Part shown: in pieces, positions 44,301 to 55,700 of the stretch
Numbering within the stretch: position 1 is the stretch's first letter
Layout: every line of letters begins with the position of its first letter
Source: Paracyclopina nana
Lineage: Eukaryota > Arthropoda > Copepoda > Cyclopoida > Cyclopettidae
DNA: 64,000 nt
Assembly (NCBI GenBank): GCA_019096065.1
Contig: JAGUCH010000007.1
Coordinates: 4,982,501-5,046,500, forward strand
Direction of reading: 5' to 3'
Notes under the pieces: generated by a model
Database searches by the model: none
The model's input: the letters and a program-made list of their open reading frames with translations, nothing else
What the model was told of the DNA's origin: nothing
Program-made: the position numbers and the translations under genes

Positions 44301-47300
44301 TGCTATGACAATCAGCTTCTCTCGTTTCATACACATGGTGAAAAGTAATGATACCTTTTTGCCTCAAAGATAAGTCAGCTGATAAAAAAGATACACACTT
44401 GTTTGTACTAAATAGGCTTTTTGCTCACGCACTGTACTAGCTTATCTTTTGAATTTCCAAAGCAAAGGAGTGACTTTGTTTGGCTTCGTCTGAGAGGTTG
44501 CAATTAAATGCAGTCGTGGCTCTATAAAAATGGCTTCTTTTTCACCAAAGGAAATGGCAGTCTCATTTTTTCTGCTCTTTTCAATCATCCTTTGTAAAGG
44601 CAATAAAGTTTACTAGTAAGATCTAGTCTAGCTCTGCTTTTTTAGTGAGTGTACTCTGCTGCATATTGCAAAGGTGAAAAAAGATGATCAAAGTGGTGAA
44701 TTTTCTCCATTTGCATAACAAGCTATCAGACACACTCTAATTCAGTTGCGTAATGCGTTTCTTGAGTAATCTGATATATGCAGATCATCAGGATAAAAAA
44801 GACGACTGCAGCATAAAACTTCTTAATAAGGAAGTCAAGTTGAAGTCAAGCATGGCTTGCGTTAATTGAAGCAATTAATGCGTTTAGTAAAGTAAACCAT
44901 GATTTAGTGGCATTTTGGCCTCTTTTGATCTTTTCAGCTTTTTTCCCATTCATCAATCAAAACTGGCTGTAAAATCACCAAATTTGGATATAGTACATCA
45001 CACCCATTTATGCTCAAAATAAAAAAGAGCATCTCGTATAGAGAGGAGATGTTCATTTGAAATAAATTCGGTGCACTGTGGGCAAATCTTTTCATATGTC
45101 GTCTGGTGGGGCGGAAAAATTGCTGACATGCCTTATTTGGCTGGAGAGAAACGTTTATTCTCGGATTTGTTTCGGATTAAGCCAAACTCTGCTGTGCAGT
45201 CTACCAGGTTATATGTAACTGTGTGTTCCGGAAGAAGAAGTGTGGCACACGAATCATTTCACGTTTGAGGGGTTATATACTGGAAATCACTGTTGCACAC
45301 TTTGCATGAAAAATGCCAATAATTGCTCTCGTGTGATTGTCGCGATTTTTCTATGCGAGAAACTTATGCACTTTTGTAACGAGGAGGCTTTTAAGAGTAT
45401 TGGGAAAATGCCCCAGTGTGTTCCCGCCAGTCGACCGAATTTCCTGTCCAATTGTTTATTATTATTTAGCCAGAAGCTTTACCTTTTATGAATTGGTAAA
45501 GGAAGGAAACAGCAATAATCCAATTTTTGAATCTTCACGATTTTCTTCGTTGAAATTACTACTTTTTTTGCTCTGTCATCTGTGATATATTTAAGTGAAT
45601 TAATGCTGCTTTTTGCTGTCAGCTAGCATGAAGCCATATAACACGCGTTTTTTCTTGACAGAGAAAAAACGTCCTTCGACCATATAAACGATTCATTAAT
45701 GTGGCGCAAATAATCCTTTTTGCAGGACAAATTACGCCATTTTGATAAATTCTTCGTTTCGAATTTCCACCAAAAGTCCCAAGCTACGCACTGAAATTGG
45801 CTTTGATATTCTGTTGTCGTGGGAACAAACCGAGAAGTCTTTCCGGTCATGGTCCCACACTCACAAAAAATAATCGCATTATTGTTGGTGGGGGACGCTC
45901 CAAATATGACGCTACAGTGTTATAAAATCAAGTTTTCGGAAACTTTCGTCGTTGCAGTGCTATACATATGTGTGCAATAATGATGGATCCTAGTGGAATT
46001 TCAGAATGTGATTTGAATTTGTGGAATTTCTGCATTTCTCGTGAAATGAGAATAGATAGTGTATCACTTTGAAGATCTTTTCTTTGCGTGTCAAAATTAA
46101 ATAAGCCGCGAATGCCAAAAACGCGCGCGCTACAAATCGTTACTTTTTAACTTTTTTTATTATACAAGGCACACAAATAATCAGGGGATCTTTGCATAGA
46201 ATAAACATTTTCAAGCTTAGTGCTTGTCTACATTGAAATAATTGTAATTGTACATCGAATTGACAATCAAACACGCATCTTGCAAATTAGAAATGGCGGG
46301 CTGCTGGGTATCACAGATCGTCCAAGGTTCGAGTTCTGCCCAAAAATAGTCAACTTGATGACAAACTCATGCTTGACGCTGTGGAGTGGCTGTTCTTCCT
46401 CATGAACTGGTAGAGCCCTTGATGCACATGTGGCTGGTGCTGTTGGTGTTGCTGGTCATTGCATCCTGTGTAGAGGTCGGGTTCACTTTGAAATTGCTTT
46501 CGCAGCTTGCGCCGATTTCTCCTCTTGGCAAATCTGCTCTTGGAATTGCCCAATTGATCCACGGATTCCAATGAAGCCCGATTGGCTTGATGAATCGCAC
46601 TGGTGAGCCAGAAATACAGCATTTTCTCTCAAATCAGTCAGTCGGGTGGTTCTTGCCTCTTAAGGTTGTCGGGTAGATTCTACGCGGTATGTTTTGGGTT
46701 GTATGTATAGCGGCAACGGCGGGAAGGTTCTACGTGGTTCTCCTGTGTTAGCAACTGTAGATATCAGGATCGGAGACTTTTTCTTTGAAAAATTCACTTT
46801 TGTAGTGTTTAAAGCGCACAACTTTTGCAGAACTGCTATGGGTTCTACAGCCACAAAATGTTGATGAAGATTGCTGAATATTTGTCTTATACAACCATTT
46901 ATCCATCTTCGAAGCCTCTTTCGGCCATAATTAGAAGGAAAGTGCGTTGAATGTGAAAGCTTCTTTTCGAAAAGAAGTAAGACTGCTCGCTTTGATCTTT
47001 CAAAGTTTACTGGTTAGGCAGGGGGCCTACTTTTCTTTTTTTGGCAGCAACAACATGAATTTTTTCGTCTACTTGAGGAGTGCGCGTGTTCTTCGCGTGC
47101 GTTTTCTCCTTTGCTGAGGACAAAGGAGAGCGGATTTTTCTAGTTTTTTGTCAATGCAGGAGACAACAATCGTGTTGCTTTCTAGGCAAGAAAGCTCCAA
47201 GATGTCCTACTGTTTACTGTGACACGCGCGTTGAAATCTTCCCAACCTAGAACGTTCTACGGTAAATGCGGAATTAGCCCTTTTTCAGTAGCATTTCCTT

Positions 47301-50300
47301 TGTGTATCTTTTAAAAAAAGGTATCTATCTTTAAACATGCTTTCTTTGCAAACATTATCTGAATAGCAGGAGAAATGGCCTAGATGCATTTGTAATGTTG
47401 AATTTATGCACACATTTCAATGTATGATGGATTCTTATCAGTTGACATGAGTTGATTAAAACAGGGTTTTTTCACAGCGTGTGAAATATTTCTTATCTGT
47501 GGGTTAAAATAAATTCAGTCCCAAAAAAGCATAAATATTTGTTTTCCATTTTTCTCGTGCAAATAGGATTTTTGTCAAGTTTTCTCTCCTCCATTTTTAT
47601 GCGACATTTGTGCGTTACCATAGTTTTCTCATGGAAAATTTCCCCCTTTTATGCATTACTTTACGTGAAACTAATGAGGGTTGTCCAGATAATCATTCGA
47701 GATGTGAATGTTTCTTTTTCTCTCACCAAGGTTATTGAAACGGACTTTGAAAAAGGTGGAATGTTTGAGGCCTAGCACTTAAGTGGCCAAATTGCTGTTG
47801 TCGTCTGCTGCTTGTACAATATTTTCAGGCTTTTTCACGTACTCGAGTATATTATGTAGTTAAGTAGTTTGCCCCCGAAATGTGTCAAGGTTCATTTTTC
47901 TAACATTTCGATTGTGGAGAAGAACAAGAAGTGAGCCAAGAGAAAGCTGTCGTAAAAACTGCAGTTTTTTCGTCGAATGTTGTTTATGGCCTTCATTATG
48001 TTGTTTGCCATTAGGTGACTCACACACACCAATAATTCTTGGGATAACAGCGTACTTATATTTTTCAAAGCAATTTTTATGGCCGTGGAAAAAGTCACGC
48101 AGATGCTATTTACTCTCGGCCTTTAATCTAACTTCAAAGCTAAAAATCATTACGTAAGGTTCATATTTTTCTTTGTAGTCTTATATCGGAAGTTTTTTTG
48201 TAGCAAAATTGAAATTGCTTGTTTTATAACGTGAATTTAGGCCGAAAAATGAGTGTGACGTAGATGAACGTCGCATAGAAATGTATGAATTGTGCTCTCC
48301 AAGCTTGCAAATAAAATGCTACCTCATAAATCAATTTGCTGACTGTTGCATATTGCATTTTTAGCATATTTCACTCCTCAGCGTTATTTAAATTTACTGC
48401 ATAAAGCATACGCAGCAAAATCACCTTGAAATGTTTTGTTTTATTGCAGAAAAAAGCCCTGGGCGGTCAATTATTGGAACAAGTGTTCTACCATTTGGAC
48501 ATTTTGGAAAAGGACTATTTCGGGCTTCAATTCACTGATGCTTACAATGTTCCACATTGGCTGGATTCAACGAAGCTAGTCAAGAAACAGGTCAAAAGTA
48601 AGTCAGACAAAAATCCCATATTTTCGTGGTTTGGAGCTGTCAGATCCGTATCAGCGAGAATTGTCTAAATTTCGTGACTCCAAAAAGGAAAAAGAACTTT
48701 GAATTGCCATGCGGATCGTCGTGGCCTTCAAGAGTCCTTTTTTCAGTGATGTTGTAGTAGCTTGACCTTTCTCAGCACACAATTGTGAGAACAACCTTTT
48801 TTCTTCTTTCCTTGCAGTTGGGCCCCCATATACATTCAGAATGCGCATCAAATTCTACTCGTCAGAACCGAACAATCTTCATGAAGAAATCACACGGTAA
48901 GACGACTGCTACAACTCATCAATAATTGGAGTTGGCTAGTGGCGAAATATATATCACTTTCGCTCCTGGGGATCATGCTGGTTTTCCCATGATTGAAAAT
49001 TGCTCATGCCCTAGATTAAATTTGTCTTCGCCAAATTAAAGTGGCCCTTTCTTTATAAAGTGATAAAGTGCAGTTACTAGGTCATAACTGGCTGAATGTA
49101 ATGTAAAAAATATGATATCGATATTTCAGTTTTGGAGGCTCAAAGCCAAATTGAAAGATGACAAACGAGTCTCATTACTGGGATATCTTGCCAAACAATT
49201 GGGCTTTTTTCCTACAGAAATATCATCAGAACTTTGGAGTATCGCTATTTTTATGGCCTCCAAATTAGGAGAGGAGCAGCAGCAAATTGGGAGAGATTAG
49301 AAAAAGTGGTTTATTATATGCGCAACTCCACCCATTTATAACTAATGTCTTTGTGTTTGGGCTTGCAGGTACCAGTTTTTCTTACAACTCAAACAAGATT
49401 TGCTTCAAGAGCGGCTGGATTGCCCCTACGACACTGCCGTGCTGCTTTCTGCATATTGTCTACAATGTGAGTGTGCCAATCTGCTTTGGCAGCTTTTTTG
49501 TCTCTGTTGGCACCATCCGGAGTTTTTAATGCGTCTTTTTTCCTACAGCCGAGCTTGGTGATTACGACGAGGAAACGCACACACCAGCCTTCGTTTCAGA
49601 ATTCCACTTTGTGCCCAACCAAAATGAAGAGTTCGAGGTCGATGTCCTCGAGCAGTACAAGAAGCTTAAGTGAGTGGAACAATCTCTATTCTGCCAGTTT
49701 TTTCTATACACTATTTGATATTCAGATTCGTAATTTTGGATATTGATGAAAATTAAGTTTTTTTGAGTTTTTCCGGAATAGCTGGATAATCCATGTTGTG
49801 AAATGACAAGAGCCTCAATTTATCGTGTGTGTTTTGCGTGCTTTTCAGGGGATTAACTCCCGCCCAAGCAGAGATGCAATTCTTGAACCGAGCCAAAAAT
49901 CTGGAGATGTACGGAGTCGACATGCACACTGTGCTGGGCAAAGATGGGTCCGAGTACTCGTTGGGTCTCACGCCCACGGGCATCCTTGTGTTTGAAGGCG
50001 AGACCAGAATAGGCCTTTTCTGCTGGCCCAAAATCACAAAGTTGGACTTTAAGAAGAAGAAGCTCACCTTGGTGGTTGTGGAAGACAACGACGAGGGATT
50101 TGAGCAGGTACAAAATCCATTCGCGGAATTCCTCACATCAAAGCCCATTATGCCAGGAAATAATATCTCCATTATCTTCCAGGAGCACATGTTCTTGTTC
50201 CGTTTGAGGAACGAAAAGGCCACCAAGCATTTATGGAAGTGTGCTGTGGAACATCACAGTTTCTTCCGGCTGAGGGCTCCGGTCAAAGGCCCTTCCGCCA

Positions 50301-52421
50301 GGCAAAATTTCTTCCGTATGGGCTCACGATTTCGCTACAGTGGCCGCACCGAGTTCCAAAACACGGTGACGTCCAGCAGATCCAGAAGAGTGGTCCAATT
50401 CGAGCGTCGGCCCTCGCAAAGATATGCACGCAGGCAGTCCCACGTCCTGCGCGAAAAGGACCGCGAAAAGAAGCGAAAAGAGGCCGAGGCCAAGTTGGAG
50501 GCTGCCAAAACTCCGACAGCTGTCAGTCCGCCTGAAGAAGGAGAAGCGGCAGCAGCTGCAGCTCTTGTAGATCCAAAAGTATTAGAAGTTGAACCTGTTG
50601 TTGTCGGTGGAGCTGAAAATCGACTGGACGACTTGATCAAATCGTTGCAAAAGGCCGAGCTTCCCCAGCCTGAACCAGCTGTGGTGGTGGACATGATTCC
50701 CAACAACCAGTCCGGATTGGCGAGCAGTGCGGCTGCACTCAAGCAGCCTCTGGATAATTACAAAAACAACATTCTGAAGGCCAAGTCTCAGGACGAGAAC
50801 AAAAAGGTCGGCGGCAACGCCATGTTGAGCTTTTCATCACCCCCCATAAGTTCAGAGGACAAGTCAAGGTGAACTCTGCTGTCTTCTCAAGCTTAGCTCT
50901 GAGTGATTTCAGTAATTTTTCAATTTCAGTACCAATTTGAACATTCATGGTGACTCGCCACCTCCCAAAGAAGTTCCTGACATGTCAAGTGCAACTTTTG
51001 TGTCTGTGGTAAGTGCATCACCGTCATCATTATATGCGAGTGTACTTCCATGTTTGCATGTGTTTTTTTGTGCGATATTCGGGGGCGTTTTTGTGAAATC
51101 CTTTTTCGTGTCACATTTGCAGGGCGGAGACAAGCTGACATTGTGCCTCAATAACCACTCCTCCTCGTCCTCCTCTTCACCGACCTCGGCCAAGCTGGTG
51201 AATCTGGATCCAGTGATCTTGAAGGCCACTCCCCCACCCCCGCCCCCCAGGACGACCTCTGATCCCCATTTCAACGGGAAAACAGAGGCTGGCCTCAGTG
51301 AGGCCAACAACAACGAAGATCTGAGCATTCCTGTCTCTGTCACTCACTTCTCTTCCGGATTGAACGGCAATGGCCTGGAAAGGGAGACCATTTTCACAGA
51401 TGACCACAATGTCATGATGACGACCCCAACGAGCACCGATGCAGCCTCAATCGTGCGGCAACACTTGACCAATCCGTTCTCTCCCAAAAATCCCTTTTTG
51501 GAGGAAGAGAGCAGCAGCCAAACGTTGGACGAGATTGTGGAGAAGAAAATTCAAGATTTGATCAATGCCAATCCTTTCACTACGTCGTCGAGTAATGGAA
51601 AGTTCAACACGATTGGCCGATCCAACCCGTTCTCCTCTTCGAAGAATCCTTTTCTGCTTGAGGAGTCGTCGAAAATTGCTGCCACGTCTTCGGGCGAAGA
51701 CGTTAATGACAGCCCTGAATCCTCGTTAGAGCCTGAAGTGAACAAAATCGTAAGTTGGCGAATCGGGTGCTTAACTCGATTTCAAGTTTACCTTGCTTTC
51801 TGCAAGTTTCACCGACTAACTTTCAGTCCTTGCTTTGCTTACTCCTCCTTTCACTCTTCTCATTCTGGATTGGTGATGCGTGGGTTAATGTCTGCTTTTC
51901 ATGAGGTCTCTTTTAACTTCTGGCATATTTTGAGTGCTGGCTGCAATTTCGTAAGTGCCACCACACCATTAGGCTAATTAGCTTGCCATAAGTATTTATT
52001 CGTTGATACATACAAGTAGCTTTCGTGTAAGATGTAACAATGTATTCTGACGAGGATGTCATGATCGTATGACCTCATTAATTTGCATACTAATGTTGGT
52101 ATCGTTTTCTCCTTGCAGGAAACTTCCTTCGCATCGAACCAACCTGTGACCCGGTCGTTGTCATCCGTGACAGCCACCACAAACAACAACAACAACAAGT
52201 CAAAGTTGCCCCAGCCTATAACATCACCCTCCTCCACGACCACAATGATGCCATCGTCAAACAATGCTGTGAGCAACCAGAATCGTATCAACAACAAGAT
52301 GACAACCGATCTGGAAAGGATCTCACCGTGGCTGGTGTCGTCGGATGCGATCACGACCAAAAAAGAGAAGGAGAAGAGCAAAATTCCTCAGCTCAAAACT
52401 GTCATCACCACAGAGTTGTGA
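41348..52421 (+). CDS. yrt: yurt / EPB41L5-type FERM protein
   Basis: 863-residue band 4.1 protein that restrains the apical Crumbs complex in epithelia. Exons 41348-41539, 48450-48597, 48818-48896, 49369-49466, 49549-49669, 49849-50107, 50183-50868, 50930-51008, 51123-51749, 52119-52421 (2592 nt). Start [10 protein letters not shown] resembles vertebrate EPB41L5. The FERM domain (about residues 48-330) has [101 protein letters not shown] and [13 protein letters not shown]. The FA domain [13 protein letters not shown] follows. The tail is long and disordered, with five NPF motifs (51471-51653) and a C-terminal TTEL that fits a class I PDZ ligand. Intron 1 is 6.9 kb. Confidence 0.93.
41540..48449. 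other. 6.9-kb first intron of yurt
   Basis: Contains no convincing yurt exon. A CAT-repeat stretch lies at about 42725. A minus-strand ORF of 90 codons (46350-46622) is the best nested-gene candidate. A tRNA B-box-like GGTTCGAGTTCTG occurs near 46326 without a good A box. Otherwise AT-rich and empty. Confidence 0.45.
46350..46622 (-). CDS. possible nested small basic protein (90 aa)
   Basis: Open frame on the strand opposite to yurt, within its first intron. It starts [20 protein letters not shown], has a strongly basic patch [17 protein letters not shown] like a nuclear localisation signal, then a Gln/His-rich stretch and a Ser-rich tail ending SMSLSSS. No family recognised. It may be a terminal exon, a lineage-specific gene or chance. 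The composition is protein-like, but no splice or promoter evidence was found. Confidence 0.25.
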   Translation of the reverse strand: MLYFWLTSAIHQANRASLESVDQLGNSKSRFAKRRNRRKLRKQFQSEPDLYTGCNDQQHQQHQPHVHQGLYQFMRKNSHSTASSMSLSSS

Positions 52422-52703
52422 ACTAAAACCGCTACAGACTATTTTATGATCTGTACAAAGACAATGGAAAAAAATCCATGATATGCCCTTTTTGTGCCAT
52501 ACATACATCGTTTCCCATATTACATAAATACTTCGATTCTGTCTTTTTTTCCATCACATGTTATTTTGATATTTTTCCTGAGAAATTTCACCACAACAAT
52601 GAAGAAACTTACATCGAATTCTTTACTATTACAACTAGGTTGAATATTGTGTTTTGTGAAATAAATTATATCTATTTTTTGTGTCACAAAGCCTCAACTG
52701 AAG

Positions 52704-55700
52704 TTAGACCAGGGTCGCAGAAGCTGTAGCAGAAGAAGTTGGTTGTTGATTGTGGTCTTTGTCCCCAGCCTGAGGCTTCGATGGGGAAGACTGGTTCGAG
52801 CTGTGGCCTCCATTGGCTCCACCACGCACATACTGAAAGATATACCATATCTTGAGTGATTGACTCATTAATCACAACAGTGCATTAATGATATGCCATC
52901 TAAAATTGAGCTGCCATCTCTCAGTGTCAGCACACTGGTCAGCATCTCCAAGTCCCAGCTTTATTTTCCTTCATTTTAGTTTGTATTAGCACCGAAGGTG
53001 GATCTCGCACACCTTACAAAATCCAGTAGAAAATCAATTTAAATTTTTCGTTGACAACTCGCGAATTTGGAAGACATTTCAAAAATGCCTTATGAGCTCA
53101 TGTGGAATATCGGTCGGTTCAACCATTGGAGGAACCTTCGGAGGGACAAGGCCATCAAGTCCACGGCCTTGGAGGACTCGCCCATTTATAACATCCAATG
53201 TGGAGGCAAAAAGCTCCAGCTCCAACTGAAGCTCGTCTCTGGCACCGACGAGAAGACCTTTGCCTCGGATATGAAGCTGATCATATTCAACTTGTCTCAA
53301 GAGACGATCTTTGAAGGCTCCTATGAGCTCTTGTTTGGCAAGCATAAAACCCAAGAAGTGACCAGGGTCGTCCTTGCCCCCTGCTCGTCCTTGTCCACCA
53401 GCCCCATAGCCGCAGCGTGGCCATACATCCTGGAGACGGACACGATGAAAATCAAGCTGAAACTCTACTTTGGCAACGAGCAGCCGATCCTCATCCTGGA
53501 TGAGCTCAAGACGGCCTTGGAAGAAGGCCTCACTTTCACCGACTTTAGCCTCATCTCGGCATCTGGAGAGGTCTTCAGGTGCCACAAGTTCATCTTGGCC
53601 ACCAGGTCTGGAGTCCTGGATACCATGCTCCATATGGAGAATATGCTGGAGGCCCAGACTGGAGAAATGCATATGGCTGACACCTCCTCGGAGGCCATCC
53701 AAAGTTTCATCAAGTATTTGTACACTGAGGAATTGGATGATGAGGAATTCAGCCTGGAGCTACTCAACATGGCTGAAAAGTACCACTTGAAAATCCTCAA
53801 GGCTGAATGTGAAAAGTCCTTGGTGAAAAAAGTCCAATTGGATAATTGTGTGGACGCCTATGTGAATGGATCACTTTTGGGGTGCCATGAGCTGCAACAG
53901 GCTGGCTACAAAATGATGACCAACCATTGGAATGAAGTGAGGAGATCGGAAGATTGGGAAAAGCTGAGGAAAATCCACCCCACCATCATGGAAGATATCA
54001 TTGGCTTACTTGTCAAAGATTTGAACAATCATTGAATAAATGCCTATGCTAAGTAACGCCACTGGGCGGGGCTTAAGCTTAAGCTGAATGTAAGCGGGTA
54101 CATTTTTACCGTGTATTGGGTCATGGCCATTGATTGGGGTCCATTCAAGGCCTGATGGCCAAAGAACTTTTTCACTTCCATGATGACCTCGTTATTGATG
54201 AGACAAAACAAGGTGGCCACAACGGCGCCCTAGGAGAGCAACCAGCAAATTAAAAAGCCTCCATTTGTCCAGATTAAAAACATTCATTTTTTACCTGGAA
54301 GGAAATGGCCACTGCGGAAATGGCTTCAATGACAAACTTGGCCTGGCCATCTTCTTCTGGTTTAAATGCAGCCAAAAAGTTGTGCAGACCAAAAAGTGGA
54401 ACTAGGACAGCTAAGGAAAAAATGGAAACTGTATAAGCACCAATATCATATTTGCAGGGAGTCAGCTGAGCTCACCAATGGCTTTGGCGGTTTTGACCAT
54501 GGCAGCATGGTCTGATATGTCTGAATGGAACTTTGAGACTAACACGTGGACTATCCAGCCCAGGAAGAACAGGTTGACAAATACGGAAAGAATGCAGGGA
54601 GCCTTGTACAGCCAATTGAAATGCAAATCATCCATCCAACAAGGGCGGCTGCAAGAGATTCTACTTTTTAAAAATCTCTAAGAGAAAGGCACTGTCCCAA
54701 AAATCCTTTGATGTGCATTTTAAAGATGTACTGCCATGTTTAGCGCGGTGTGAATGGCGATGCACCGCGGAGCACAGCGCGACGTTGCGATGCACCGGGA
54801 AGCTTAGCGCGACGTTGCGATGCATCGCGGAGCGCGGCGCAGCGCGAATTTGCGACGCACCGCGTGGCTAAGTGCGACGTTGCGATGCATCTAGGAGCGC
54901 AGAGAAGCGCAGCGCGGCGACTTTGCGATGCACTGCGAACCAAAAAGTTAAGCACAGCGCAGAAAAGCTCAGTTCTATTAAGCGTTCAGTTTATGAGAGG
55001 CAATAAAAGGAACAAAAACAACTGCATGAGCGTTGTTTCGTAGCAACCATTTGCAATCTGTAGGAAGCTGTATGTGGAATTTTCGGGCACCAAAACCGGC
55101 GATAATGTTAAACGGATAGTTGCTTATTCTTATGGTTTTTTGCAAGCTTAGGATACGTCTCGAATTAGTGTGGAAGAGTCTATGATTATATTTACGTCTT
55201 GCTACTCTGTGAGGTTAATCTTTCCTGAAATTCCAATTTTTCCTTTAGTTCAAGGCGGGCTTTTCGGCATGCTAATTAAAAGTGTTGCCAGATGGACTTA
55301 AGAAATGAAAGTGGCTCTTTCGTCAGATGAAGCCGGCTCTTTTTGGCCTATTAATTTAGCTCACATCTTGTAGCATATTTGTTGATCGGGTCAACTTAAG
55401 GCTCACGCACCTGAACTCAACGCCATCTTGTGCAGTCAGCTTAGCTTCGGATTCCTATAGCGTACAATTGCACAACGTTTGGCACTAATGTATAATGAGG
55501 CATTTTTTGAGAGGTCATCAAAACTTTCACTTACAGAGATTTCTCTGGGGAGCCCAAGCCCGCTCTGCAGATGACATAAACTGCAATAATTGCCAAAGGT
55601 AAAAGCCAGCCGATTGCGTAGAGGCCCAATTTGACCCGTTTCTCAGAGACGAAAGTCACTATGAGCACAATGAACAGATATAGGCCTGAAAGAGTAAGTG

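Noticed and set aside
46286-46345. tRNA-like sequence with GGTTCGAGTTCTG in the yurt intron
   Set aside because: B box only; A box and stems are not convincing, and no TIRs or hairpin surround it.
53079-53702. 207-codon minus-strand ORF inside the MATH-BTB gene
   Set aside because: Antisense shadow; the BTB motif is on the plus strand.
54750-55043. 97-codon Arg/Ala/Asp-rich ORF
   Set aside because: Translation of the minisatellite in a receptor intron.
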